Source: an uncultured Collinsella sp.
Lineage (GTDB): Bacteria > Actinomycetota > Coriobacteriia > Coriobacteriales > Coriobacteriaceae
NCBI GenBank assembly: GCA_902489775.1
Contig: CABUBH010000002.1
Span: 22,171 to 86,170, forward strand
Reading direction: 5' to 3'
Length of the DNA: 64,000 bases
Part shown: piece after piece, positions 53,439 to 61,732 of the stretch
How positions within the stretch are numbered: position 1 is the first letter of the stretch
Layout: every line of letters starts with the position of its first letter
The notes under the pieces: model-generated
What the model was told of the DNA's origin: nothing
Database searches by the model: none
Seen by the model: only the letters and a program-made list of their open reading frames with translations
Made by a program: the position numbers and the translations under genes

Positions 53439-54524
53439 ATGAAGCCACGTAGCATTGCCATCGCCTGCGGTGTCGCGGGAGTCGCCGTCGGCCTTGCCGC
53501 TGCCACCGGTATCGTTTACCGCAAGCAAATCAAGTCCGCCGCGTCGCTCAAACGCTTGACCGGCTACGCGGATGGCTATGACCTGTACGCAATCGACATT
53601 GCCTACGGCTACGACCTCGACCGCATCATCGCCGCTGGCGTGCGCGACGACCAGGCCTACATCGATGCCGTGGTGGCGCAGGTGTTGCCCGGCGTGCCGG
53701 CACATGTCCAGGCGCCCCAGTTTGCCTGCAGCGCTTTTGTCGCCGTGGATGCCGAGGGCCGCGTGCGCACCGGTCGCAATTACGACTTTAAGGACGACAC
53801 CTCGGCGCTGCTGGTGCGCAATCACCCGCGCGACGGCTATGCCTCCATCGGCTTTGCGGCCCTTAACAACCTGGGCGATAACACTCCGCTTGACTCCGTC
53901 GCCGGACGCGCCGCCGCACTCATGGGCCCGTTTGCCCAGCTCGACGGTGTTAACGAATGCGGCGTGTCCATTGCCGTACTCACCCTGGATTCCAAGCCCT
54001 GTGACCAGGACACGCAACGCCCCGTCATCAATACCTCGCTCGCCATCCGCCTGGTGCTCGACCGTGCCGCCACCACGCAAGAAGCTGTCAACCTGCTTTC
54101 CACCTACGACATGCACGCCATGGCAGGACGCGATTACCACTTCTTTATCAACGACGCCGCCGGTGACGCGCGCGTAGTAGAGTGGGATCCGCGCGATCCG
54201 GACCGCGCTTTCAAAGCGACTCCTGTACGCCAGGTTACGAACTTCTACGCCTGCTATGGCGACGAAGTGCTGCCCAACCAAAAGAATGGCGAGCTGGGCC
54301 ATGGTAAAGAGCGCGCCGTCGCAATCGCCGATGTCCTTGACGCCCATGTCGGTACCCAGGACGAAACGATTGTCTGGAAAGCCCTGCGTGCCGCAGCACA
54401 AGAGCCCAATCCGGAAGACATCACCAGCAATACGCAATGGTCGGTCGTCTTTGACAATACCGAACCCGCCGTCGTCATTACGCTGCGCCGCCACTGGGGC
54501 AACGTCGACGCCTTCGCACTGTAA
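53439..54524 (+). CDS. Ntn-hydrolase, linear amide C-N hydrolase (choloylglycine/acyltransferase-like)
   Basis: 361 residues. A membrane helix at 6-26 (IAIACGVAGVAVGLAAATGI) is followed by a helical spacer and, at C97, the nucleophile region FACSAFVAVDAEGRVRTGRN with RNYDF, the Cys/Arg/Asp pattern of choloylglycine hydrolase and acyl-CoA:6-APA acyltransferase relatives. NECGVSIAVLTL and the late INDAAGDARVVEW fit the fold. The nucleophile would have to be exposed by self-cleavage before C97. Substrate (bile salt, N-acyl amino acid, signal amide) cannot be read. AAAGGAG upstream. Confidence 0.82.
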   Translation: MKPRSIAIACGVAGVAVGLAAATGIVYRKQIKSAASLKRLTGYADGYDLYAIDIAYGYDLDRIIAAGVRDDQAYIDAVVAQVLPGVPAHVQAPQFACSAFVAVDAEGRVRTGRNYDFKDDTSALLVRNHPRDGYASIGFAALNNLGDNTPLDSVAGRAAALMGPFAQLDGVNECGVSIAVLTLDSKPCDQDTQRPVINTSLAIRLVLDRAATTQEAVNLLSTYDMHAMAGRDYHFFINDAAGDARVVEWDPRDPDRAFKATPVRQVTNFYACYGDEVLPNQKNGELGHGKERAVAIADVLDAHVGTQDETIVWKALRAAAQEPNPEDITSNTQWSVVFDNTEPAVVITLRRHWGNVDAFAL

Positions 54525-54592
54525 GGACCCAGGCCTGTCGACCTTACGCTCGCCTGACGTTGTTTACATTTCTATACGCTTGAGCTAACACG

Positions 54593-54628
54593 TTTTACCC
54601 CCGTATCAACAATGTGCGGGGGTAAACT
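54593..54628. promoter_or_regulatory. hairpin upstream of pfkA
   Basis: GTTTTACCCCCG faces CGGGGGTAAAC across 12 bases; a TATAAC box (54640-54645) follows and the ribosome site GGAAGGA is 7 bases later. Could be a terminator of the upstream gene or a control element for pfkA. Confidence 0.5.
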
Positions 54629-54664
54629 TATGCGCATGTTATAACTTGCCCGGAAGGATTCATC

Positions 54665-55744
54665 ATGCTTAGGATCGGTCTTCTTACCAGTGGCGGCGAC
54701 TGCCAGGCGCTCAACGCCACCATGCGCGGCATTGTCAAAACGCTTATGACCAATAGCGAAGAGCCTATTGAGATCTATGGTTTTGAGGACGGCTACCAGG
54801 GCCTTATCTACAGCCGGTTCCGCGTCATGACGCCCGCCGATTTTAGCGGCATCCTTACCCGTGGCGGTACCATCCTGGGCACGAGCCGTACGCCGTTCAA
54901 GCGCCTGGATATTCCCGAGGCCGACGGCGTCGAGAAGGTGCCGGCAATGGTCCACACCTATCATAAGTTGCAGCTCGACTGCCTGTTTATGCTGGGCGGC
55001 AACGGCTCCACCAAGACCGCCAACCGTCTGCGCGAAGAGGGCCTCAACGTTATCGCCCTGCCTAAGACCATCGATAACGACACCTGGGGCACCGAGTTGA
55101 CGTTTGGCTTTACGAGCGCCATCGACGTCGCCACCAAGTGCATCGACGACATCCACACCACCGCCTCGAGTCACGGCCGCGTGTTTGTCATCGAGATCAT
55201 GGGGCACAAGGTTGGCTGGATTCCGCTGTATGCCGGCGTCGCGGGCGGCGCGGATGTCATCTTGATTCCCGAGATCCCCTACGACATGGATAACGTCATC
55301 AAGACCATCGAGCATCGCATGGAGACCGGCAGCCGCTTTACGATCGTAGCCGTCGCTGAGGGTGCCATCTCCAAGGAGGACGCGGCGCTGTCCAAGAAGG
55401 AGTACAAGAAGAAGCTCGCCGAGCGTACGAGCCCTTCGATCGTGTACGACATCGCCAAGGAGATCGAGGCCAAGACCGGTCGCGAGACCCGCGTCGCCAT
55501 CCCCGGCCACACGCAGCGCGGCGGGCAGCCCGACGCTCAGGACCGCATCTTTGCGACCCAGTGCGGCGTTGAGGCCGCGCTTGGCTGTCTGCGCGGCGAG
55601 TTTGGCTACATGATCGCCCTGCGCGACGGCAAGATGTGCCACATGCCGCTCGAGGAAGTCGCCGGCAAGCTCAAGTATGTCGACCCCCAGAGCGATCTGG
55701 TGCGCGAGGCCAAGGCGTTGGGCATCAGCTTCGGCGACGAATAG
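54665..55744 (+). CDS. pfkA: 6-phosphofructokinase
   Basis: 359 residues. LLTSGGDCQALNATMRG at the N-terminus, the nucleotide loop GGNGSTKTA (111-119), catalytic PKTIDNDT (133-140), EIMGHKVGWIPLYAGVAGGA and the IPGHTQRGGQPDAQDR fructose 6-phosphate site. Gly at the second position with Lys in PKTIDND is seen in mixed or ATP-using group III enzymes, and Asn replaces the Asp of GGDGS. Phosphoryl donor (ATP or pyrophosphate) therefore needs a test. Followed by a 34-base stem-loop at 55768. Confidence 0.93.
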   Translation: MLRIGLLTSGGDCQALNATMRGIVKTLMTNSEEPIEIYGFEDGYQGLIYSRFRVMTPADFSGILTRGGTILGTSRTPFKRLDIPEADGVEKVPAMVHTYHKLQLDCLFMLGGNGSTKTANRLREEGLNVIALPKTIDNDTWGTELTFGFTSAIDVATKCIDDIHTTASSHGRVFVIEIMGHKVGWIPLYAGVAGGADVILIPEIPYDMDNVIKTIEHRMETGSRFTIVAVAEGAISKEDAALSKKEYKKKLAERTSPSIVYDIAKEIEAKTGRETRVAIPGHTQRGGQPDAQDRIFATQCGVEAALGCLRGEFGYMIALRDGKMCHMPLEEVAGKLKYVDPQSDLVREAKALGISFGDE

Positions 55745-55767
55745 CCTCGGCCGAAATCCATCCCATC

Positions 55768-55864
55768 GGGCCCTCCGACCCCGCCCGACGTATTTCGATT
55801 TGGCTCCTCCCTTGACTCCGTCAAAGGTCGCCAATCGAAATCGTCGGGCGGGGTCGGAGGGCCC
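55768..55864. repeat. 97-base palindrome after pfkA
   Basis: The arm from 55768 (GGGCCCTCCGACCCCGCCCG onward to 55803) is complementary to 55831-55864 over 34 pairs with two single-base bulges; the loop is ~27 bases. No U run, so not a simple terminator. Confidence 0.88.
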
Positions 55865-55927
55865 TGCGTTTACATACTCGCCGGGGCTATTCGTCTTCTT
55901 GCTGCGGGTGCCTGGGCTGGAATTGAG

Positions 55928-55990
55928 TTGCGGTGAAATAGTTCCTGCTTAGTCCGCAAATGGCTGAATCCAGAAACTATTCCACCGCAA
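55928..55990. repeat. GTTGCGGTGA palindrome, copy 2
   Basis: TTGCGGTGAAATAGTTCCTG (55928-55947) faces CAGAAACTATTCCACCGCAA (55971-55990); 18 of 20 positions pair. The remaining DNA up to 56177 shows no gene. Confidence 0.85.
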
Positions 55991-56177
55991 TTTACTGAGT
56001 GGGGGCTCTTGGCTGCTACTTGCACTGACATTTGTCCTGAAATGGCTGGTCGTTAGGGATTGCTACCGGTAGTTGCGGTAGGGTTGGGGCAGATTCTAAC
56101 TAGAAATGGTGGTCGCTACCGGTTGTTCTCGGCATACTCGGCTCATTCGATTCGACCATCAAACGAAAGGAACCACC

Positions 56178-57107
56178 ATGGATCTTGCGATGGCACAGCG
56201 CCTCGTCGATCGCCGTAAAGCTGCCGGCCTTTCTCAGGAGGCGCTTGCTGCCCAGCTAGGCGTAAGCCGCCAGGCTGTTAGTAAATGGGAGCGCAGCGAG
56301 TCCTCACCCGATACCGATAACCTCATTGCGCTCGCCGCGCTGTATGACGTGTCGTTGGACGAGCTGCTATATGGGGAGGCGGTGGATAGCACTGATGACT
56401 CGCAGGCTGATGATGAGGCACAGAACAGCAACGCCAGCACCAAAGCTTCAGATGAGGCTGAGGCTTCTACTGAGCACGCCGATTGCGGCGACAAACCACT
56501 TGTCGATATTTCCCTCGCGCGCGGTATCCACGTCATTGATCCCAATAAAGGCGAGGAAGTCCATGTTGGTTGGAGCGGCATCCATGTGACCAACGAGCGC
56601 AAGGGCGAAGAGGTGCATGTGGGGCCGGGCGGCGTGCATATCGATACGCTTGAGGACGATGGACATAGCGTACGCACCAATGACGACGGCACCGTCACCA
56701 TCGACGGCGAGACGTTTTCCAGCTGGAAGGAAGCACACGACAAGCTCGACCATCATGGCAAGCATTTCCACACCAAGGTCGGACGTGCATGGAACAAATT
56801 CCCCTTCCCCGCACTTGTCGCTCTCGCCTATCTGGTGCTCGGCATTGTCTACGGCACATGGGGCATGGGGCTTTTCCTCGTCTTTCTGGTTCCCGTCTAC
56901 TACGCGATTGGTGACTTCATCGATCGGCGCCACCTGTCTAAGCTGATCGAGGCCATCTACCCGGCAGCCGCCATCGCTTGGTTCCTCTACATGTGGCTCT
57001 GTTTGGGACAGCCCCATCCTGCATGGATCATCCTCATCACGATTCCCATCGCAAAGGCGCTCATGCGCTGGTGCCGCAAACAATGGAAGTGCCGCAAACA
57101 GGCCTAA
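56178..57107 (+). CDS. XRE-family regulator fused to membrane domain with HV-repeat segment
   Basis: 309 residues. Residues 5-65 are a Cro/C1 helix-turn-helix (AAGLSQEALAAQLGVSRQAV, KWERSESSPDTDNLIALAAL). An acidic linker (70-105) leads to strand-like repeats in which GEEVHVG-x-x-GIHV recurs (IHVIDPNKGEEVHVG, IHVTNERKGEEVHVG, VHIDTLEDDG). After residue ~210 come three or four membrane helices. Membrane-tethered HTH proteins of this kind are known in Firmicutes, but the HV repeat block is unusual and may sense envelope state. ATG 56178 follows AAAGGAA; upstream frame to 56106 is noncoding. Confidence 0.8.
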   Translation: MDLAMAQRLVDRRKAAGLSQEALAAQLGVSRQAVSKWERSESSPDTDNLIALAALYDVSLDELLYGEAVDSTDDSQADDEAQNSNASTKASDEAEASTEHADCGDKPLVDISLARGIHVIDPNKGEEVHVGWSGIHVTNERKGEEVHVGPGGVHIDTLEDDGHSVRTNDDGTVTIDGETFSSWKEAHDKLDHHGKHFHTKVGRAWNKFPFPALVALAYLVLGIVYGTWGMGLFLVFLVPVYYAIGDFIDRRHLSKLIEAIYPAAAIAWFLYMWLCLGQPHPAWIILITIPIAKALMRWCRKQWKCRKQA

Positions 57108-57150
57108 CACGCTCCGACCCACCAGCACCCAACCACCCCCGCCCTTCTCC

Positions 57151-57221
57151 TAAGTTGCGGTGAGATAGGGACTGTTTTGAGGCTCCAAGGCGCCAGACAG
57201 TCCGTATATCACCGCAACTTA
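57151..57221. repeat. GTTGCGGTGA palindrome, copy 3
   Basis: 57151-57175 (TAAGTTGCGGTGAGATAGGG then ACTGT) faces 57197-57221; 23 of 25 positions pair. Confidence 0.85.
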
Positions 57222-57282
57222 CAAACAACTGGGTCAGTTCCGGCACGGAGATTAGCATTGAGCTGACCGCGCGCCAAGAAAA

Positions 57283-57422
57283 GGGCCTATTTACTACGTT
57301 TAACTCGAGAGGGCCGACCATACCCGCCTTTTCCGAAAATTGGCAAGCCCTCTACCTGCGGTTTTAATTTCATAATCTTTGTCATGGTCGAGGGTGTGGT
57401 AGCAAACGTAGTAGATAGGCCC
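57283..57422. repeat. 140-base element with 19-base inverted ends
   Basis: GGGCCTATTTACTACGTTT (57283-57301) faces AAACGTAGTAGATAGGCCC (57404-57422), one mismatch. The interior holds GCCGACCA and ACCTGCGGTTTT, motifs shared with the 13940-14069 element, and an inner CGACCAT/ATGGTCG pair. Confidence 0.75.
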
Positions 57423-57551
57423 ATTTTGTGGCATACGACCCATACAAGCCCAATCTCGAAGGCTAAAGAGAGCCTCTCATCCACGCCTGTGAGCGAAAAC
57501 CAAATAGAATGAAAGGCAAATGGAAAAGCCCGTTTAACGAGCGGAGGACAT

Positions 57552-57872
57552 ATGCGCGACGTAGCCGAAAGCGACTGGAAGCTGTTTAAGAAAATGCTTC
57601 CTCAATGGCAAGAACGTTATATGGAAAAGCTCATCGGCCAGTACGTTGAGATACTGAACGGCGACAGCGAAGCGTCCAGTAGATTTTGGGCACTAGAAGA
57701 GCGCCTCAATAGAGACAAGCTGTCCTCAGGCGTAATTGCAAACGACATTCGCCGCAGCACAATGCACCGCGAGATAGCCAATTTGCTTATCGACAGCGTG
57801 ATCACCCTTGACGACCTTGACGGTTTTACCGAGGACATTAAGAGCTATGCGCAACACTGGATTGGCCAGTAA
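57552..57872 (+). CDS. conserved small helical hypothetical protein
   Basis: 106 residues, soluble and almost entirely helical by composition (MRDVAESDWKLFKKMLPQWQ, RYMEKLIGQYVEILNG, LDDLDGFTEDIKSYAQHWIG). No Cys, no membrane segment, no catalytic motif. I do not recognise a functional family. GGAGG lies four to five bases before the ATG, so translation is likely. Convergent with the FtsX-type permease gene; a 13-base stem at 57906-57947 separates them. Confidence 0.7.
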   Translation: MRDVAESDWKLFKKMLPQWQERYMEKLIGQYVEILNGDSEASSRFWALEERLNRDKLSSGVIANDIRRSTMHREIANLLIDSVITLDDLDGFTEDIKSYAQHWIGQ

Positions 57873-57905
57873 GAGCACTGAACGACAGACATCCCCAGCA
57901 AAACG

Positions 57906-57947
57906 GGGCAAACGCCGGGCCACCTAATGGTTGTCCGGCGTTTGCCC
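57906..57947. terminator. hairpin between convergent genes
   Basis: GGGCAAACGCCGG (57906-57918) and exact complement (57935-57947) around 16 bases; the minus-strand side runs into CGTTTTG. Likely shared terminator. Confidence 0.6.
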
Positions 57948-57990
57948 AGATAAAACCTGCCAAAATAAACCTGTCCCTTTTTGGCAGGTT
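57938..57990. repeat. GGGACAGG hairpin repeat, copy 5
   Basis: GCGTTTGCCCAGATAAAACC leader, then AACCTGCCAAAA (57954-57965) and TTTTGGCAGGTT (57979-57990). Overlaps the permease stop codon and the 3' arm of the preceding hairpin. Confidence 0.88.
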
Positions 57991-60754
57991 ACTCGGCGCT
58001 CTTGAGGGCGCCGACCATGTCGATCTTGTTGAGGGTACGATTGGTGGCGAGGTTGACGATAAACGTAAAGCCAAAGGAAAGCACCACGGCGAGCACGTAG
58101 CTTAGCGGCTCGACCTCGACGTCAAAGTACAGCGACGGCATCTGCAGGATGTACGTGAAGCTCTCGGCCAGCAAGCCGCCCAGCGGCACGCCCAGCGCGG
58201 CGCCAATCGCCGTGAGGATCAACGTCTCCTTGTTGACGTAGTGGTGCACCTCGCCACGGCGAAAGCCTAGCACCTTGATGGTCGCCAGCTCGCGCTCGCG
58301 CTCGGAGATATTCGTGTTGGACAGCGTAAACACCACCACAAACGACAGGCACGCCGCCATAAAGGTCACGAGCACCACAACGGAATTGATGATAGTGAAG
58401 TTCGCCTCATAGTTTTCCCAATGCTCGGCCGTGCTCGAGATGGTGAGCCAACCGTCGCTCTTAAGCTTCTTGCTAAACGCAATCTGGTCAGAAGATGAGC
58501 CCTTAAGCAGCGCAAAGATGCCGTTAAGACGCGCGCTTCGGTCGAACGCGCGCTCATAGGTGCTCTGCGTCATATAGAGCGTGTTGCCCAGATAGTTAAG
58601 CGAAATGTCGCTGACTTTGACCTTGGCAACGTTGAGCGACGAATCCTGGACGTGAGCCGTATCGCCCGGCTGAATCCCCAGCACCAGCTGTGAACTTTTG
58701 CTCAGATACACGTCTCCGTCACGCAAAGACAGCGGTTCTTTGGACTCATCCTCCAGGCGCACGTAATCGCCCAAGTCGCCCGTGCGGTCGTCGGGAATCA
58801 CGATGAGCTGCACGGTCTCGCTCTTGCCGCCAAACGTAAAGGTGACGTTGTCGGTCATAATCGGTAGGGTCGAGGTCACCGTCACGTTGGAATCATTGGC
58901 CGTGCTGCGCTCATCCAATGCCGCGCACGTCTGCGAAAAATCGTCAGGATTGGCGACCGCCAGCAAGTCATAGCGCGTGATATGCCCGTACTGTTTGGGC
59001 GAAAGCGCCACCGACGTGTCGCGAATGCCCATACCGCAGATCACGAGCGCCGTGCAGCCGGCGATACCGAAGATGGTCATAAAGGCGCGCTTTTTGTAGC
59101 GGAACAGGTTGCGTGCTGCCACCTTGTTCAAGAAGCCCATGCGGCGCCAAATAAAGCCGATGCGCTCAAGCAAAATGCGTGAGCCGGCGCGCGGAGCCTT
59201 GGGGCGCATGAGCGAGGCAGGGGTCTCGGCCATCTCGTGGCGGCAGGCGATAATCGTGGCGCCCACAACGCCCACGGCAAACAGCGCCACCGACACAATC
59301 GACGACACGATGTCGTACGAAAGCTGCATCTGAGGCAGCGTGTACATGTCATCGAACACCGTAAACAGAAAGAGCGGTAGCCCCACAAAGCCGATGATGT
59401 TGCCGAGCACGCCGCCGATCAGACAAGCCCACAGCGCGTAGTCCACGTATTTGGACAGGATGCGCCCGCGCGAATAACCGAGTGCCTTATACAGGCCGAT
59501 GAGCGTGCGCTCCTCCTCGACCATACGCGTGGCGGTGGTGAGACTGATGAGCACGGCGACGATAAAGAAGATGAACGGGAACACCGTGGCGATGGCCTCA
59601 ATTGACGAGCTATCGCTCTCCACGCTCGAGTAGCTTGCGATATTGCCGCGGTCCTGGATGTACCACGTGCATTCGCCTAGATCGGAAAGCTCGGCGCGGG
59701 CATCGGCAAACTGTTGGTCGGCGGCGGCGCGACGCTGGTCCAGGTCGGCCTGCGCTTGTACGCGCTCCTCGCTGCCCTCTGCCAGGCGGTTGATGTTATC
59801 CTGCTCGATCCCAAAGAGCATATTCGCCTGGCGCTCGGCCGCATCCAAGCTTGCCGGCGTGTCGACCGTCAGTTCCTGAGCGCGCGCCTTCTCACGCTCC
59901 TCGCGGATCTTCTCGATATTGCCCTTGACCTCATTGATCTTTGCCGCGTAGGAATCCGAATAGGAGTTGAGGCTCTTGGCTCCCTCGACGATCACGTGGA
60001 CCGCGGAGTAGGAAGAAGATGTCGCGGCATCCTCGCTCACATAGAACTTATAGTCCGCCGCCGAAGCAGCGCGAAAGGCGTTGACTGTCGAGTCAGAACT
60101 TACATCAGTGGGGTCGAGGACCTCGGCCGTAATGGTGTAATCGCCCGCGGCAAACTGGTCCTTGGCGCTTTGATTGGACGAGCTCGCGTCATTGGCGGCA
60201 AAACTCACCGTATCGCCGAGCTTTTTGCCCGAAGCCTTCAGGAACTTCGAAGTCACCGCGACCTCATCGGCGCTCTCGGGCAAATCGCCGTTCACGAGCA
60301 CCGGCTGATCGATGTTCTCCTTGGAGAGACTTTGCACGACCACGCGCTCGCGCGTTGTGCTCACGGCGGTGTAGGCGGTCTCGGTGTAGATGCCCTCGGC
60401 CGTTTCGACGCCATCGACCTCTTGGATGGCGTCGAGATCATCGTCAGTCAGGCCATAAGTCGACTGGACGTTGATATCGTAGACATTCTGCTGGTCAAAG
60501 TAGGCGTCGACCGAATCGCACAGATCCTCGCAGCCCGCCTTAAGACCGCACATCACACTCACGCCGAGCGCGGTGATGACCACGATAGATAGGAAGCGCT
60601 TAAGACTGCCTCGGATTGTGCGATAGATGCCACGGCGAAACACCGTCGGCACCATGTCGTTTGAGCTTTGGGCGGTGCGGTAGGTCGTAAACTCCTGGTC
60701 GCGACTCACGTGCTGCGCATCGTGGTTCTGGCTGTTTTGGCGGTCCTGGTCCAT
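57989..60754 (-). CDS. FtsX-like ABC transporter permease
   Basis: About 921 residues. Helix 1 lies near 45-70 (LKRFLSIVVITALGVSVMCG), followed by a ~310-residue extracytoplasmic domain with a coiled coil (KGNIEKIREEREKARAQELT, QAQADLDQRRAAADQQFADA). FtsX domain 1 (about 380-500, with FIFFIVAVLISLTTATRMVE and the EERTLIGLYKALGYSRGRIL loop), a second soluble domain and FtsX domain 2 at the C-terminus (ERERELATIKVLGFRRGEVH). Such MacB/FtsX-type permeases act on envelope substrates or transmit signals rather than pump bulk solute. Overlaps or abuts the ATPase gene; GTG 60766 is an alternative start. Confidence 0.9.
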   Translation of the reverse strand: MDQDRQNSQNHDAQHVSRDQEFTTYRTAQSSNDMVPTVFRRGIYRTIRGSLKRFLSIVVITALGVSVMCGLKAGCEDLCDSVDAYFDQQNVYDINVQSTYGLTDDDLDAIQEVDGVETAEGIYTETAYTAVSTTRERVVVQSLSKENIDQPVLVNGDLPESADEVAVTSKFLKASGKKLGDTVSFAANDASSSNQSAKDQFAAGDYTITAEVLDPTDVSSDSTVNAFRAASAADYKFYVSEDAATSSSYSAVHVIVEGAKSLNSYSDSYAAKINEVKGNIEKIREEREKARAQELTVDTPASLDAAERQANMLFGIEQDNINRLAEGSEERVQAQADLDQRRAAADQQFADARAELSDLGECTWYIQDRGNIASYSSVESDSSSIEAIATVFPFIFFIVAVLISLTTATRMVEEERTLIGLYKALGYSRGRILSKYVDYALWACLIGGVLGNIIGFVGLPLFLFTVFDDMYTLPQMQLSYDIVSSIVSVALFAVGVVGATIIACRHEMAETPASLMRPKAPRAGSRILLERIGFIWRRMGFLNKVAARNLFRYKKRAFMTIFGIAGCTALVICGMGIRDTSVALSPKQYGHITRYDLLAVANPDDFSQTCAALDERSTANDSNVTVTSTLPIMTDNVTFTFGGKSETVQLIVIPDDRTGDLGDYVRLEDESKEPLSLRDGDVYLSKSSQLVLGIQPGDTAHVQDSSLNVAKVKVSDISLNYLGNTLYMTQSTYERAFDRSARLNGIFALLKGSSSDQIAFSKKLKSDGWLTISSTAEHWENYEANFTIINSVVVLVTFMAACLSFVVVFTLSNTNISERERELATIKVLGFRRGEVHHYVNKETLILTAIGAALGVPLGGLLAESFTYILQMPSLYFDVEVEPLSYVLAVVLSFGFTFIVNLATNRTLNKIDMVGALKSAE

Positions 60755-60759
60755 GGGCG

Positions 60760-61461
60760 CTACCACTCGATCGTCTCGATAGGCACGGGATTTTGCTGAA
60801 CCGTCTCGCTCTCCACGCGGCCGCTCTTAAAGCGGATCAGGCGATCGGCCATGGGCGCCAGCGCGGAGTTGTGGGTGATGATAATGACTGTAATGCCCTG
60901 TTTGCGACAGGTGTCCTGCAACAGTTGCAAGATCTGCTTGCCGGTTTTGTAGTCGAGTGCACCCGTGGGCTCGTCGCACAAAAGTAGCTTGGGGTTCTTG
61001 GCCAGCGCGCGGGCGATGGACACGCGCTGTTGCTCGCCGCCCGAAAGCTGCGCCGGGAAGTTGGCGAGGCGCTCACCCAAGCCAACCTGGCAAAGCGTTT
61101 GCTCGGCATCGAGCGAATCGGGGCAGATTTGCGCCGCAAGCTCAACATTTTCGAGCGCCGTCAGGTTGGGGACCAGATTGTAGAACTGAAAGACAAAGCC
61201 CACGTCGGCGCGGCGGTATTCCACGAGCTGTGCCTCGTTGGCGGAGCTCACGTCGCGCCTGTCCACCGTCACGGTGCCGGAGGTTACCGTATCCATACCG
61301 CCCAGGATGTTGAGCGCCGTGGTCTTGCCGGCACCCGAGGCGCCCAGGATAATGGCGAGCTCACCGCGCTCAACGGTAAAGCTCGCGCCGTCGAGCGCAT
61401 GAATGCGGGCGTCGCCCTCGCCATATGCTTTGATGACGTCTTTGAATTCGATATAGGCCAT
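60760..61461 (-). CDS. ABC transporter ATPase (LolD/MacB type)
   Basis: 233 residues. Walker A GASGAGKTTALN, Q-loop VFQFYNLVPNLTALENV, signature LSGGEQQRVSIARALA, Walker B LLLCDEPTGALDYKTG, switch IIITHNSAL: the LolD/MacB/SalX subfamily that drives FtsX-type permeases. Directly upstream of and overlapping the permease gene. An inverted GGGACAGG repeat lies in its promoter region (61513-61562). Confidence 0.94.
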   Translation of the reverse strand: MAYIEFKDVIKAYGEGDARIHALDGASFTVERGELAIILGASGAGKTTALNILGGMDTVTSGTVTVDRRDVSSANEAQLVEYRRADVGFVFQFYNLVPNLTALENVELAAQICPDSLDAEQTLCQVGLGERLANFPAQLSGGEQQRVSIARALAKNPKLLLCDEPTGALDYKTGKQILQLLQDTCRKQGITVIIITHNSALAPMADRLIRFKSGRVESETVQQNPVPIETIEW

Positions 61462-61512
61462 CGATCGGTTCCCATCTGGTCGGATAACTCTTTAGTATTA
61501 CCCATTTCGCAC

Positions 61513-61562
61513 CGACCAAAAAGGGACAGGTTCATTTTGGCAGGTTTTATATGGGGAAACGA
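61513..61562. repeat. GGGACAGG hairpin repeat, copy 6 (inverted)
   Basis: CCAAAAAGGGACAGGTTCAT then TTTGGCAGGTTTTATATGGG, the opposite orientation to copies 1-5; the left arm is shortened to CCAAAA. Confidence 0.85.
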
Positions 61563-61662
61563 CAGCCATAGATTAGGAGCCGGGGAGGCAGAGAAATCAT
61601 CGACGGCGTCAGGCCGACCGCCAAACACAACGCGCGTATCTCTATCTGTCAGCAAAATCATT

Positions 61663-61676
61663 CGAACAACTGTTCG
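61663..61676 (+). promoter_or_regulatory. LexA (SOS) box
   Basis: CGAACAACTGTTCG, a perfect match to the Gram-positive/actinobacterial CGAACNNNNGTTCG consensus, 57 bases before the GyrI-like start. TATGAT boxes at 61681 and 61686 follow, so LexA would cover the promoter. Confidence 0.8.
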
Positions 61677-61732
61677 TTTCTATGATATGATTCCGGTATC
61701 TAAGCAGGCCAATACGCAGAAAGGCGGCCAAC

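Larger units (their letters stand above)
57108..57551. other. gene-free stretch with two inverted-repeat elements
   Basis: No coding frame is supported. It holds the third GTTGCGGTGA palindrome (57151-57221) and the 140-base element with 19-base inverted ends (57283-57422). The ~80 bases before the next start are AT-rich and probably carry its promoter. Confidence 0.6.

Noticed and set aside
54593..54628. Riboswitch upstream of pfkA
   Set aside because: Only a simple stem is visible, no multi-helix aptamer pattern.
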